From Spirometra erinaceieuropaei (Eukaryota; Platyhelminthes; Cestoda; Diphyllobothriidea; Diphyllobothriidae), in contig CACRXP010000142.1 of NCBI GenBank assembly GCA_902702965.1, positions 407,498 to 471,497 on the forward strand: a stretch of 64,000 bases of DNA, given 5' to 3'. The notes under the pieces are model-generated. The model did no database searches. It was not told the DNA's origin and was given only the letters and a program-made list of their open reading frames with translations. Below, one piece after another: positions 12,813 to 24,568 of the stretch (position 1 is its first letter; each line of letters starts with the position of its first letter). A program made the position numbers and the translations under genes.

Positions 12813-13544
12813 CAGTACGTGACCTATCTCATGAAATCTGATAACGGAAAGTGATGAGAGAATTCCTGGACGCCTTAAGCGTTGAGCATTTACTTCGCTC
12901 TTCCATTTCCTTCAATAAAATGTCTTCTTCTTGTGCAGAAATTATGTTTACGTAATAATATCAAGCAAAATATGAGTAAATTTTAGCGAAAATGGACCTT
13001 GGAATATATTCGTGCAATGTCCTATGCTAATACATGTCCCAGACTCCGGTTGCGCACCTGAGCGACTTTTTCATTGAAAGGATGATAATTTGCCTTCAAA
13101 AGTTTTAATAAACGGATTTAGCCGAACTTGAAAATTTATTTTATGTCCGATGTAGGTAGTTGACAAACCGTCATATATGAAATCACACTACTTATAAAAC
13201 TATATTTAAATGTAAACTTCACGAAAACACTGTTATTAGACTTTATTTTATGTAAACTTTCATATTCACTACGTTTTTGGTATCAGAATACATTCTATAC
13301 ATCTAAAAACGAATTTCACTTAATTAGAGACATTTCTGACGTTTTTGGGATATTGCGCTTTTCAAAAGAAATCGGCATTTCTAAACAACGGAACACTGCT
13401 TTTAAAATTTGTTGCATGCTTTTAATTCTCTTGGACTTGTAAATAATTAACATAGAAATTGAACTCATAATATGGTGTCGGTTTGCGAGTGATTAGCAAT
13501 CGTTCGTAAATTTCGACACATTTCATGAGTTAGGTCACTAACTG
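12813..13544. mobile_element. Probable third MITE subfamily
   Basis: The ends CAGTACGTGACCTATCTCAT and the inverse of CAGTTAGTGACCTAACTCAT match each other over about 25 bases and resemble families A and B. The AT-rich interior (732 bases in all) is not palindromic and does not match them. TA follows the right end; the left flank is TG. Confidence 0.5.
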
Positions 13545-13555
13545 TACAACGGTAG

Positions 13556-14095
13556 TGGCTGACTGACGGCAGCTAATAAGCCAGAAATGTCCATTCCAGT
13601 CACCCTGGTCCTTGTCAGCAGTGCTATTCTGCCTATATCATGCGCAGCTGTGCGGCTGCTGGTTGGGCTCGAGAGAGAGAGAGCCCCGTAAAGCACAACG
13701 GAACGAGTGAGTTCCGTAAGAACGATCGGTAAGTGCCCCCTACCGTTGTATATTCCCGATCGAAAACCGAAAAGGCAACAGGCTCGTGGCCCGGTGAGTA
13801 GAGGCGTTGACTTCTAAACCAACAGGTCGCGAGTTCGAGGCTCGGGTGTTCCACACTTCGGGCTTGGGTATGGCTGGCTGACGACGGCTAATAAGCCAGA
13901 AATGGCCATTCCAGTCTCCCTTGTCTTTGTCGGCAATACTATTCTGCCTATATATCATGCGCCGCTGTGTGGCTGCTGGTTGGGCTCGAGAGAGAGCCCT
14001 AAAGGCACAACGGAACGAGTGAGTTCCGTAAAAACGATCGGTGAGCGCCACTCTATCATGGAGGACTTGCTTCAGTGCAACGATAATGGAATCTA
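13556..14095 (+). mobile_element. tRNA-derived SINE, head-to-tail dimer
   Basis: A body (gacggcagctaataagccag ... cgtaagaacgatcggta) is followed by a tRNA-like head at about 13788-13855 (ggctcgtggcccggtgag, then caggtcgcgagttcgaggc, resembling RNA polymerase III A and B boxes). A second body copy follows to about 14095. Body landmarks: ctgctggttgggctcgag, cggaacgagtgagttccg (itself an inverted repeat). Copies recur at 29, 41 and 50.8 kb. Confidence 0.75.
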
Positions 14096-14394
14096 GGCAG
14101 AATAGCTTTGCAGACAAAGACAGAGGAGACTGGAATGGCCGTGTCCAACCGCTAACTGTAAAACGACCGTCAGTGTGACCACAGGCAGAGGCGGTTGGCA
14201 TGAGCCTCGACTGGGAGAATTATGCCCCTCAAACTGGCCACGCGTCAGATACGCTGGACCAACACAGGGACAATTTGAGAGTCCGGCAGGCGTTATCGAG
14301 AATACGTACTCTAAATAAGTGTCAGCATTGGGATGCGGCGCGGTGGCACGTCCATGTGCAAGCTCACGCCGCGCCCATTGGGATCCGTGCCGCC

Positions 14395-14620
14395 ACCCAT
14401 GGTTGCTGTAGTATAAAAACCTTGTTAGGGTCCGGGGTGTGGGTCCGACCGTGCCGGCCACCTGCGCCCTTCCCCACCTGCGGTCTTATTGACCCTGTCT
14501 TGACACCGGTTCCCAGTTGGGGAAGGAGAGAGTGCGGTAGAGGCAGCTCAAGTCTACTACCGCTATAAACTAATTCACGCGTAGGCCACCGTCCCCGCCC
14601 TTACCTTGCCGTGGGACACG
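14395..14620 (+). repeat. Dispersed repeat R3
   Basis: tgtcttgacaccggttccca and gtctactaccgctataaact match the other R3 copies. It lies directly downstream of a stretch of unrecognised GC-rich sequence (14100-14390). Confidence 0.5.
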
Positions 14621-15354
14621 CGGCGAACATAGTCTAAAATCAACAGTAGAACTGTCAACTGGGAGAATTATTAAAAGATGGGTGAAATCTAGAGAATGCT
14701 TGGAGCTTAAATGCTCGCACCCACCCCTGGATCGGTGTAGATGAACGGTCCTCTTCCACGTCCTCATCCGAAGTCAGGTCAACGGGACCGCCATCCTGAC
14801 TGCTCTCCGCTGTCTTCATCACTTCTGATGGAATATTGCCGTCATGGTTCTTGGGCGTATCTAAATGAACGAAAGAGCAGGAAGAAGTTAACTTGCCACA
14901 GGCAAGTATCTCCTAACGACACCAGGCTAAGCAAACAGAGTCGGACCCGTAAGTCGAATTTCAACCACAGCAGTTTGAAGGTAAGGAGCAGCAGCATAAT
15001 TGTTTGAATGGAGTGATGAGCTGTATTCAGGGTGGTCCAAAAACGCACACACGTTTTGATTAGTTCTGCAGTCAGTGTTTATTAAAATAATTCCATGCTC
15101 AAAATAGGACAAAATCTACAAACTGCCGTCCATTCTGGCCCAGGCACTGTTAATACCGCGAACCAATGGGGTCGCAGACTTGAGGAACCATTTCATCTGG
15201 TAGTTGAGTTAATGACTACTCTCAGTTTGACAACCGTTGCCAATTTGGTGGCGTAGACATATCCGGAAACGTGAAGTCTGCTGAAGGAGGGGATATTATA
15301 TAAGATCCCTACGCCTATCCACCTAATCGCGATGTAGTAGGACAGACCTAGTCA

Positions 15355-16214
15355 CAGTAGATGTGCTAACTCATGAAATGTCAACCGAAATTCCGAAATG
15401 CGTTTTCGCTTCGAAAAGATTAATTAAGTATGGTTGTAAAACTAGTCAGCCCAAACATAATTCTATAATATTTCAGCTACATCAGGATGCCGGCTTTCGA
15501 GTGAACTTCCTTCCGGCTGCACGCAAAACAACGCTCTGTAAAAACTGACCACTTAATTAGGATGAATTTTTATCATTGATTTTCGATGCCCTAAATGTCC
15601 AATTATATTCCATGGAAAACATGGATACAAATATTTATTCTTTTGCTCATTAGGTAGATAAGTACGTCCTCTTCCAATCTTATACTTGAAGGAAGGGTAT
15701 AATTCGGTTTTCAAAAACTTTTCCGATTCCCGAATAATTTTGAACCCGCTCTGCCGCCACGCTTGCATTCAGGGTTTCCAAACTACAACCGTTTATTTTC
15801 CGCGTACGGAAAACCACACATTTCTCTAAGGTATTAAGAGGAGACCATAGGGGGCTCATAAAATTTGCATTGGATTTGAACCATATTGTTAACTTTACAA
15901 GCCACATTGGCAAATACAGAGATATGACGATTAATGAACGGCCATTTCACGGTATTTAAAAGTCCCACAATTAGAAACTTTTTCGAAACCGAATCATGTC
16001 CCTCCTTCGAGTATAAAATTGGAAGAAGACGTACTTTTCTACCGAATGAGCAAAAGAATAAATATTTTTAAGCATGTTTTCCATAAATACAATTGAACTT
16101 TTAGGGGCGTCGAAAATCAATGAGAAAAATGCCTGCTACATAAGTAGTCAGTTTTTACAGAGTGTAGTTTTTGCATGCAGCCGAAAGGAAGTTCATTTGA
16201 AAGCCCACCTACTG
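15355..16214 (+). mobile_element. Palindromic MITE, family A, right arm deleted
   Basis: The left terminus is CAGTAGATGTGCTAACTCAT; the right end keeps only GCCCACCTACTG followed by TA. About 120 bases of the outer right arm are missing between ttcatttgaaagc and ccacctactg. Loop orientation is as at 4411. It lies 120 bases from the 16341 exon. Confidence 0.75.
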
Positions 16215-16308
16215 TAAATCATCTTTTCCAACTGGAAACCTCTTTTCAGAGGTTCAGTCAACATTTAATGAGATGGCACTTTTTTGGGGCATTGTGTATG
16301 CGATGAGT

Positions 16309-16326
16309 CCCCCCCCCCCCCCCCCC
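16309..16326. repeat. C18 mononucleotide run beside a 5' splice site
   Basis: Eighteen C on the plus strand, i.e. G18 on the transcribed-sense strand, eight bases beyond the gtaagt donor of the 16341 exon. Length is likely variable. Confidence 0.9.
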
Positions 16327-16340
16327 GGACATAGACTTAC

Positions 16341-16710
16341 TGATAACCGTTGGACTGGTGACTCTTTCCCGCAGGAGCGCGGCAGCCCGACTGTTTTTCG
16401 GCAGCCGACCCGACTCCAGTACCGAGAGGAGAGCGTTCGGTTTAAACTGGATGGGAGAGCGGTGTGCAGAGGGAGTGAGCGGCTGGTCGCCAGGGTGATC
16501 ATCCGGCTGCGCGGTGTCAGCGAAGAAGTGATCAGGGCCCGGCGAATTGGCCTCACTGTCCTCGGCTGCCAGGCTGGCTGAGGAGCCGTGAGGAGTTCGG
16601 ATCCGAAGCATCACCTGCTGCAGCCGCCGCTTGCGTTCTTCCCGTTCGGCTGCTTCGGCGGTCACATTAGAAAGCGTCCTTAGGGCCAGAGTCTGGGCAT
16701 TCTTATCCCA
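16341..16710 (-). CDS. Candidate MAP7-family gene, exon with closing basic motif
   Basis: The acceptor (ttgtctccttcag) precedes TGG GAT AAG; the donor is ATCA^gtaagt. Phase 0 in, phase 1 out. The exon encodes WDKNAQTLALRTLSNVTAEA and then EREERKRRLQQVMLRIR. This is the strongest family clue: the MAP7 domain characteristically closes with a basic RKKRLEEIMKRTR-like helix, and the spacing of Arg/Lys, Leu and Met matches. The rest is Ser/Pro-rich linker (PGPDHFFADTAQPDDHPGDQ) and a short helix (FKPNALLSVLESGRL). A run of 18 G on the transcribed strand starts eight bases past the donor hexamer. Confidence 0.65.
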
Positions 16711-19338
16711 CTGAAGGAGACAAGGCAATCAAACGTAAGCATTATCCTCCGGAACTGCTATACGACAGCTACCAATGACATGATTTCGGTTTCAAGGAGT
16801 GCAGCTTGAAGGCCCGGGAGGGGGTATTTAGGGGGCAATTTATGAAAAATCTGCAAGCTCTGGTGGGGATCACGTATGCATCAACTTACATTCCTCCCCA
16901 CACCTAACGATTTAACGCGGACTGTCCATGCGCAGTCTAAATACTTCAGGAAGGGCAGATTAAGAAACAGTGGCGTACAGTGGGTGTACACCGGCATTTT
17001 ACTGACACTCGTAGGAGGAGGCAGTATTTCGTGTCATTCGGCCTACTTCTAATCACCCTGTCCTTACCTTGTTATGAAGCATTTGCTTAACAATAATATG
17101 AGAAATTATACAAGATTAATGTGTGATACGACGTTAGGTTTCAGTGAGAATCTTGCCCGCCACCTGTTTCTAAAATACAATATAAAGTGGCATAATTAGT
17201 AAGGACTTTTTAATTAATCACCCTCCTTTGCCAAGTCGTATCGTTGTTCTTGGAAAGGAATCACAAAATTCACATTTCTTAATCTCCCGTCGTTGAACAT
17301 TACGTCTATTCACGGTCCATGCTAAGGGTAGATGTTAACTATGCACACAAATGGAAATCTTTGGGTCGTTTGCATGGGTATTTGTTTAGTATAACAATTG
17401 GAGAAATATCAATGCTGCATACGATATATGTTGAATGGTTTACACTTACGTTTTATGCACATGAGGTCTCTTTACAAGAGCACAAAACGTCAAAAAGACA
17501 ACCGGAATTCAAATATGCATAGTGAGGGAAAATGCACATCGTGTGTTTAAATACGCTGGAACGTTTCATCTTCGACATACTCTGTACTCTAAACCTGCAC
17601 GATTTAGTAGGACCCAATTTTTCCACGAAACGAACCTAAGAAAGGAACGATTTTTGCATCTCTTTCGGGAGACACAAATGCAATTATAGCAGCGTCCAAA
17701 ACCAGTATACAAGTGGCTGCTGCATGCCGATTGTGATTGACATGGGCGACTTGGCTTTGCCTTCTGTACCGCTCTGTTCTGCAACGTTACTTGACGAAAG
17801 CAAACACTTTCCTCTCAACGCCTCTTCAGATATCTAAGAATCTGTTTAATGAGCCTAACTGCCTATTTCATTCCGCCCTTAAAAGCCCTTGAGGCCAGAA
17901 TCTGGTCTCCAACAAACCCCCTGTGTAAAATCAAGAAGTGTGTTAGGATGCGGAAATGGAGACAAAAGAAAGAGCTTTTTCTAAGCATTTCTTCCAGGTA
18001 ACTACCTTTTGGACGCCGAAGTGCGACTACCAACGTCAAAGAAGACTGGAGCGGCCATTTCCAATATAACCAGTAAGACCCGTGGCGTAAAACAGCGTCC
18101 TTTTGTCATAGGCTTAATGCTAGCCCATTGAATAACGAGCTCGTGTCCTGTGGGCTAAGATCGGGACTATCGAAAATTGAGTTATATTGACACTAAGAAG
18201 CCTACCCTGATTGCAGGACAGCATAGAAATGACTATTTTGACGTTAAGCTCCCGCCCAGAGTCCACGTAGACGAGTGCACAGCGAGAAAATATAACCAAT
18301 CAAGAAGTGTTACCGTCACGGACAATAAGAATATAGTGGTCATTTCTGGCGCGCGTGTCGTCATGAGCACTTTTAAGTGACCTTGAACATGCCCGATCGC
18401 AGACGACAGACGAAAAGCTAGTAATTAAATGGCAAAACGCTGATCGCGCATAAGATGAAACAAAACCTCAGTCCTGAGCCGCTACCAGCGTTTGCAACTA
18501 GCCATTAGATGGGACATTCAAAGTGGTTTTACGGGATGTATGCAAGACAGCCAGTGACCTGGCCGAAGCATAATGTTTAAGCTCACAGGTTATGGGACCA
18601 TGTACATCTCCCTGTGTAAGTAACCATCGATTGCCTATGTCGTCTGATATTTGCCGGTTATACTTTTGCTGATTCTTCACTTCTGTGAGGGGATCTCGAC
18701 AAGAGCATAAAAACTTGAAAAGACTATTCGTTATTTTCATGTTAAAAATTGGCTTTATTTGCCTGATCTAGTGCTCCATGGTGAAGTAAGCCCAGATTCG
18801 AAATAAACTTCCCGCGGTCTTAGGAGGTCGATGCTCGAACCCGGCTAATCCTGTCTCCACTGTATCTGACGATAACACTTGGTTATTAACTGTTCGTCAC
18901 CGCGCAAATTCCCACATAGATTCTAGATAAAAACTCCAAGGCAAAACAACAATTTTCTGCGTTTCGCGCTGAAATGGGAATGAACAGGCCATCTTGGCGG
19001 CTAAAAATCTTTCCAAGAACAGCCATAAAAACAATCATAGGTTTAAAAAGTGACCCTGATCCCAGCGTTTCCGGACACATTACCCTTAGTTCGGAAACCG
19101 AAAGTGCAGTTAGGCTTAGAGGAAAGTTTACTGAGACAAATTGTCATGCACAGGTTGAGCATATTCTACCGGTGCTTGGCTACAGACCTGCGTAACTAAA
19201 AAGGTCCTGTCAGAATTGATGTTAGTCCTGCCTTTTTTTGTCTGTGACGCAGGGTCTGACCACCGGCGCCAGACAGGTAGATAACACGTCCCCATAGGAT
19301 CCAGCGCGCTGTTACGTACATACGTGGTTTGTCATGTA
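16711..19338. other. No gene recognised (intron)
   Basis: About 2.6 kb with short chance frames only. ggtcgatgctcgaacccgg near 18830 resembles an isolated B box. Confidence 0.5.
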
Positions 19339-19984
19339 CAGTAGATGTGCTAACTCATGAAATGTTGACCGAGAGTCTGAAAAACGTTTTCGCTTCGAAA
19401 ATATTACTAAGGTAGGATTTTAAAATTTATCATCCTTCAGCATAGTTCTTCAGGATGCGGCCTTTCGAACAAACTTCTTTCGACCGCATGCAAAAAGCAC
19501 ACTTTCTAAAAATGGCTACTTAAGCAGCATGCATTTTTCTCACTGATTTTTGATACCCTTAAAAGTTCAGTCATATTCCACAGAAAAAATGCATAGAAAT
19601 ATTCACACTCTTGTTCATTCGGTAGAAAATTACGTCTTCTTCCAATTGTATACTCGAAGGAAGGGTATAATTCAGTTTTCAAAAACTCTTCTAATTCCCG
19701 AATAATTTTGAACCCGACCTGCCGTTACACGTGCATTTAGGGTTTCCAAACTACAAGCCGTATATTTTCAACGTACGGAAAACCATACATTCCCCTACAG
19801 CATTAAGAGTAGGTCATATGGGGTTCATAAAGTGTAGGCGTGGATTTGAGCCATGATGTATATTTATAAGCAACATTAGAATTGTGCTGAAGGCTGATTA
19901 GTTTTACAACCATAATTAATCTTTTCGAAACGAAAACGCATTTTGGAATTTCGGTTGACACTCCACGAGTTAGCCCACCTACTG
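19339..19984 (+). mobile_element. Palindromic MITE, family A, internally deleted
   Basis: Both ends are intact (CAGTAGATGTGCTAACTCAT ... AGCCCACCTACTG) and flanked by TA on each side. At 646 bases it lacks most of the inner right arm and part of the loop. Confidence 0.8.
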
Positions 19985-20017
19985 TACGTACCCGAAAGCC
20001 CGACCGTTGGTTTCGAG

Positions 20018-20235
20018 GATGTCCACTCTGTGGAACGGTGACTTGTGCGCGGCATCTACCACGCCCCCGCCACCTGGATCCGGTGTCAAAACATGGTTAA
20101 GAAGATCGCAAGCGAGAAAGGGCGCAGGTGACGGGCAAACCCGCGCCTAGGCGTACCACCCCATCCCCTGATCCACAACGTACACCGACCAGGATCTTGA
20201 CGAACAACAACAACAACAACAACAATGGGGACAAC
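20018..20235 (-). repeat. Dispersed repeat R3 with (CAA)n
   Basis: catctaccacgcccccgcc and tggatccggtgtcaaaaca match R3 in inverse. It ends in aacaacaacaacaac at 20200-20224, which also marks the 55.98 kb copy, so the (GTT)n/(CAA)n tract belongs to the family. Confidence 0.55.
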
Positions 20236-20512
20236 AGGGATCCAAATCGGAGCGACGTGAACCGCCAACTGAGCCTGCAATCGCACCCGAATGATGGAAA
20301 TTGTTATGAGCGTGCATTTCTGATCTAGTTCCCGTGTTGGTCCGTACAGCGCATTTACCGCGTGGCCCCTTTTAAGGACAATAGAGGTCGGCAACCCTGC
20401 CAGTTAGGAGTGATATTACTAGCAAGCTGCCAGTAGTCAGTGACACTGTGCAGATAAATCTTCTTCAGAAAATCTCACATCAGAAGTACAAAACTGCGAC
20501 GCGTCTGCCTAC

Positions 20513-20969
20513 CTTCTCACCAACAGCCGTGGCCATCTCTTCAATGCCCTTATTGAGTCTGTCTTTGGAAGTGGTCACAATCGCTTGAATCAGGTTCTCA
20601 TCGCTCCCCGAGGGCGGCTGAAGATCGTTTGCACTGAAGGAGCGGTTGATGAGAGTGCTGCTCCTCAGTACAACGGTCGGGTCTCCTTCGGCGGGCACGG
20701 GGCTGACAGTGATTGCTTCACCCGCCGGTGGTATCATAGACAGTCCCTGCATCGCTGTCTCCAGCCGGAAGGCAGCCTTCTGTGGGAGACGAGAGGGCGA
20801 ATGAGACAGGTTCTGGCTGTTGTGTTGTTGAACCTGCTCGGTCTGTTCATCCAGCACGGCAGCCTGGATGGCCTCCGCCTTCAGTTCGGCAATAGCCTGA
20901 TCGATTGCCTCGCCCACAGTGACCTCCGCAATCTCTCGTATAATCACGTTCATGGCTTCTTGTTCCACA
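20513..20969 (-). CDS. Candidate MAP7-family gene, amphipathic helix plus linker exon
   Basis: The acceptor is tgcccccttcag and the donor GAGAAG^gtaggc. It is entered in phase 2 and left in phase 0, both matching the neighbouring exons. It opens with an amphipathic helix (AEVTVGEAIDQAIAELKAEA) and then a Ser/Pro/Gln linker containing RSFSANDLQPPSGSDENLI, followed by an alpha-helical end (KDRLNKGIEEMATAVGEK). This roughly 150-residue block sits between the two pieces that look like the start and end of a MAP7 domain, which is unusual. Either the domain is split in this lineage or the helices belong to a more distant family. Skipping the exon would shift the frame, so it is not a simple cassette exon. 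A second donor (GTTG^gtgaga) lies 10 bases upstream. Confidence 0.6.
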
Positions 20970-21112
20970 CTGAAGGGGGCAGATTTATAGAAGAGGGGCA
21001 TTAATTAGCAAAGGACGGGAAACTACGCGTGGGTACCGCGTTTATATCATTTTTGGATCATTAATAGGCCGCACTCAAAGCAGTTGGATAGAGGTTGAAA
21101 AAAGGCACCCAC

Positions 21113-21420
21113 CGCTGTTCTGTTTCCTTAGAGATGGCCATCTCCTCCTCCTCCCTCCTCTCAAGAGCCAGTCGGCGTTGTTCTTTCATCCGTGCGCGGT
21201 ATTCTGCTACCTCCTCGTCCGAGGGTTCAGCTCCGCCGCGAACAGAAGTTATGGATTTTGTGGGAGCCTCCGTAGTAGCGACTTGTAGACCACCCTCAAC
21301 AGAATCTCTCAGTGCAGTGGAAGGAGATAAGGGACGATCTGCACACGCTTTGACAGAAAGCATAGAAGTCGGAGACTGTGCGGGAGGGGGGTTTTGTAGA
21401 CGAGAAGCAGTTTGTTGGGG
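21113..21420 (-). CDS. Candidate MAP7-family gene, start of the second charged helix
   Basis: Starts after acceptor aactttcag in phase 0 with a Pro/Gln-rich linker (PQQTASRLQNPPPAQSPTS). It ends with a charged helix EYRARMKEQRRLALERREEE and then MAISKETEQ. The donor is CAGCG^gtgggt, leaving phase 2. The one-base completion by the next exon (at 20969) preserves the frame across a short, 143-base intron. The helix resembles the opening of the C-terminal MAP7 domain, where repeated RRLAREQREREE-type sequence is typical. MAP7 proteins use this part to bind kinesin-1; that role is family knowledge, not visible here. Confidence 0.65.
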
Positions 21421-24016
21421 CTGAAAGTTTCGTCATAAAAGTGTAATTAATGAAGGGAGAAAGAATAAGTAAATGTTTAAGGTAGGAACTAGAGAGAAGC
21501 ACGGATCAAAGCACGGTTACAAAGTAATGTCCTCGTTTTGCATCCTTTTCGGCCATGTCGAATTCTGGCGCAAATAAAAGCTTCAGTAAAATGTCAAGGT
21601 ACAAATGGACAAGGTGGAGGCATCTCCAGGCGTTTTTATTAAGGAGCGTCGTTCATAAATTCGAACGTGACCGGCCGAACAGTTATCGAACAGAGTAGAA
21701 AAAAGCCGTAATGCATGCTCGTGATCGGGCATTCAGGCTTGGCCTGCCAGCCAATAGGAATGCAGCTGGTTGGACTATAAGCGCGTCTTGGTCTGTTAAC
21801 TTTTCTTCCTCTAAAAGTGAATTTACATGTGAGGGTGAGACGACAGACGAATCAAGTTCTTGTTCACGTGGTTCTTGGCGGAGATCATAAGCGGTGCCCA
21901 GGATTCATTTGTGATGAAGTAGCCCTGAAAATTTGTAGCCGGGTAAGCTAAATCGTGAGCAATAAGGGATTAGGTTATTAGATATTCACGCTCATCTACA
22001 GCTGGGTTAGGCTTGCAGAACTCCCAGACAACAACCTTCCCGGAAAACGTGACGCCCAGATTCTAACTTCAGACAAGAGGAAGAATGAAGGAAGCTTGTC
22101 TGATATGGCAGTCGTTTGGATTTCCCATTTGCAGCGTCTAAAATGAACTAGGTGCTTGAGGATCATTTGGGGCTTTAACTCATGTTTGCAGTGCAGACAT
22201 TTGATCGTCCGGCAGATGGCATTCATGTGGATTTCGGAGCATATCAGGCACCCAGTGGTAGTTTAATTACTCTTGTTAAATTCTTAAATGCCTTAGAATT
22301 TTTTTACCTGAGACGCTAACGTTTGGACAATGTTCACAAGCAAACTAAAAGAATTCAGTTGAAGCAGTGACTACAGAAGTGATTTTCAAAGACCCGCGAG
22401 GCACTTTACAAAATTCAGAGCAAATCCAGCATTCTCGAGCTACTCTTAGAATATAATGGCCCTCTAAGATTTGTTAGTCTTCTGCAGGCAACTCCAACAT
22501 ACTTCACGGAGTGTCTAGAATATGATTTGCGCAAATTTCATGCGTTTCGCATCGGAAGGTAGAAAGCCAGTGGGTTCAACATAACGGAGTACCTATCTCT
22601 TTCTTGTGGATAGAATTTTACGACGATTTCGCATAAAACCGTTTCTCCAAATGAACGCTGACTGTCTGGGCAGAATAATGAGTACTTCGGCGAGGGCGTG
22701 CGTGACCGACGGTTCCAGTGGAATCCACGACGGTGAACAAAGTTCGGCAATAAATAACTCGAGTACGGACCAACAGATAGTCCTCGAGTCAAATAACGAC
22801 CCCCAGCGATTAATGAGGAAGCTGCTAATTAAAGCAGGTGCGTGGTTGTGTGATGATGGCGGCCTATAAATACTGCGCTCTCGGTACCCCTCTCATTCTT
22901 ATCTGAGATTGTCGATGATTTTGGGCGTGAGTGAGAACCCCAAACACCGGGCGGGCAAATAAACTTCTTATTCCAGCGATTTCGTCATCTTCTGAGTCCC
23001 TTTCTGGAGCTTGCCTCTTTGTTTCTGTCGGAGATCTAATCATCGTCTTGGACGTAGTGTGCAGGGTGGAATCTCAAGGTCACTGTATGGCATCAAATTT
23101 TCGCCCGGCTTTGAGAATTCTTTATATCGCATATCTTATCTTATGAAGTAGCGTGGGTCTTGCAGACTGAAAATTCTACCGAAAAAAAGATACGTCCTCT
23201 GCATATAGTGGCAGCCAGTTAAAAATTCCGTCACCTCGTTTTAAATGCGTGTTTGCAGTGTCACAACTGGACCCTCTTAAGGACCTTGTAACGGCGCACA
23301 TGACTGTTTGGCGTTGCTGGTCCAATAACTGCGAATATTGCGCGCTGACCACGAGATCCTGTAAACTGCGGCATTCCTTCTGGCGAAGTCAGATTTTCGG
23401 TTCGTTGAAACTTTATTCTGAAGGACAACGAAGAATAACCTCAACTTACCTGTTAGTTTTATTTATAAAATGACACCTTGACGAGCCTGTCGCTCACTAG
23501 TTCTTCTGTTCTCATATTGTTTGCACCCGTGGTCAGTAAACTGCTCTTCGTTAAAACTATTTTACACCCCTTCGTGATTGTGACGTTTGGGCCGTAAGAC
23601 AATGTCACAGCGACTTTGACCGGTGTGGCCTGCTTGAGGGCGGCCACACGAAGGTCTCGGCCTTTCTAAGGATTAGAGACACTGGTATGACCCTGCTTGG
23701 TTATTTTATCACCGTCGGCACAATCCCAGAACGGGAAGCTCAGGAATTCCAACCTGGAACCACCCCCGCGCATCTAACAACCTCAGCACCATTGGAGTAC
23801 GGGCGCGAGTCTTGCCTGATTGGATCCGAACGCCCAGGGTCACTTGAGAGTGGCGTTCACCCATCAATCCTGATTCCAGTGTGAAATAAAAATGGTCCGT
23901 TCTGCTTTGGAGTTCCGGTCTAGCACCCACACCAGCAATTAGGTGGCCAAGAGGAGTTAGCAATCGAGAGACGTGACTGACAAGGAATGGAGAGACTGAA
24001 AGTTCCAATTCTGACT
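21421..24016. other. Intron, mostly unassigned
   Basis: Holds the probable Penelope-like tail at 22790-23010. The 23700-24000 stretch is GC-richer and leads into repeat D1, but I cannot classify it. Confidence 0.45.
22790..23010 (+). mobile_element. Probable Penelope-like 3' tail
   Basis: The segment ggcaaataaacttcttattccagcgattt (split here as ggcaaataaac / cttattccagcgattt) matches the reverse complement of the 61.5 kb insert (ggcaaataaatc / tgtcccagtgatcg) and of 9.06-9.1 kb. It lies on the plus strand. The upstream 22606-22869 frame is open but has no recognisable domain. Confidence 0.4.
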
Positions 24017-24568
24017 TAGTTTGTGTCATCAGACAACTATGATCCAGACTCAAGTCAAGAATACCCGGATTCAATTGCTAGGAGTGGGGTACACTTGCCC
24101 TCTGGCAACTCAACATTTATTTGATACTCAGTATATGAGAACCTCCTTCCACCGCCTCATTCATCTTACTTTTGAGTCAGATGCGCGAGATTAGTAGTTT
24201 CATAGAGGTATAAAAAGGTTTTCGCGCCCAATGCATTGTGTGGATGTCTCCACCTATTACCTAGACACAATGTGAGTAGTCAGTCGAGGTTGAGCAGATG
24301 ATTAAATAGTAAGGTCGCCGGATTTACTTATAAATCCACTCCTTAGTTCAGCATGTAATTTTGCTCGGATGAGACCTCTCGACTGTTTTGAGATCATATT
24401 TTCGGAACTGCTAAACCTCCTCTTCTCCCACCGTCGAGATGATCCCAGTAACTTCAGGAAATCACTTCCGGACGGTAGCTAAGTCGTCGGGATTCTATTT
24501 AAGAAGTAGGAATTTCGCTCAAGGAGCCTACACACTCAAGCAAACTCTAGGTGTTAGGATACAAAATG
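24017..24568 (+). repeat. Direct repeat D1, copy 1
   Basis: About 550 bases matching 25794-26352. Landmarks: caattgctaggagtggg, ggatgtctccacctatta, ccaccgtcgagatgatccc, tctaggtgttaggataca. No coding signal. It is cut off by the N gap. Confidence 0.8.

Noticed and set aside
20480..21001. Plus-strand frame antisense to the 20513 exon
   Set aside because: It is a shadow of the GC-rich minus-strand exon, which has the splice sites and phase support.
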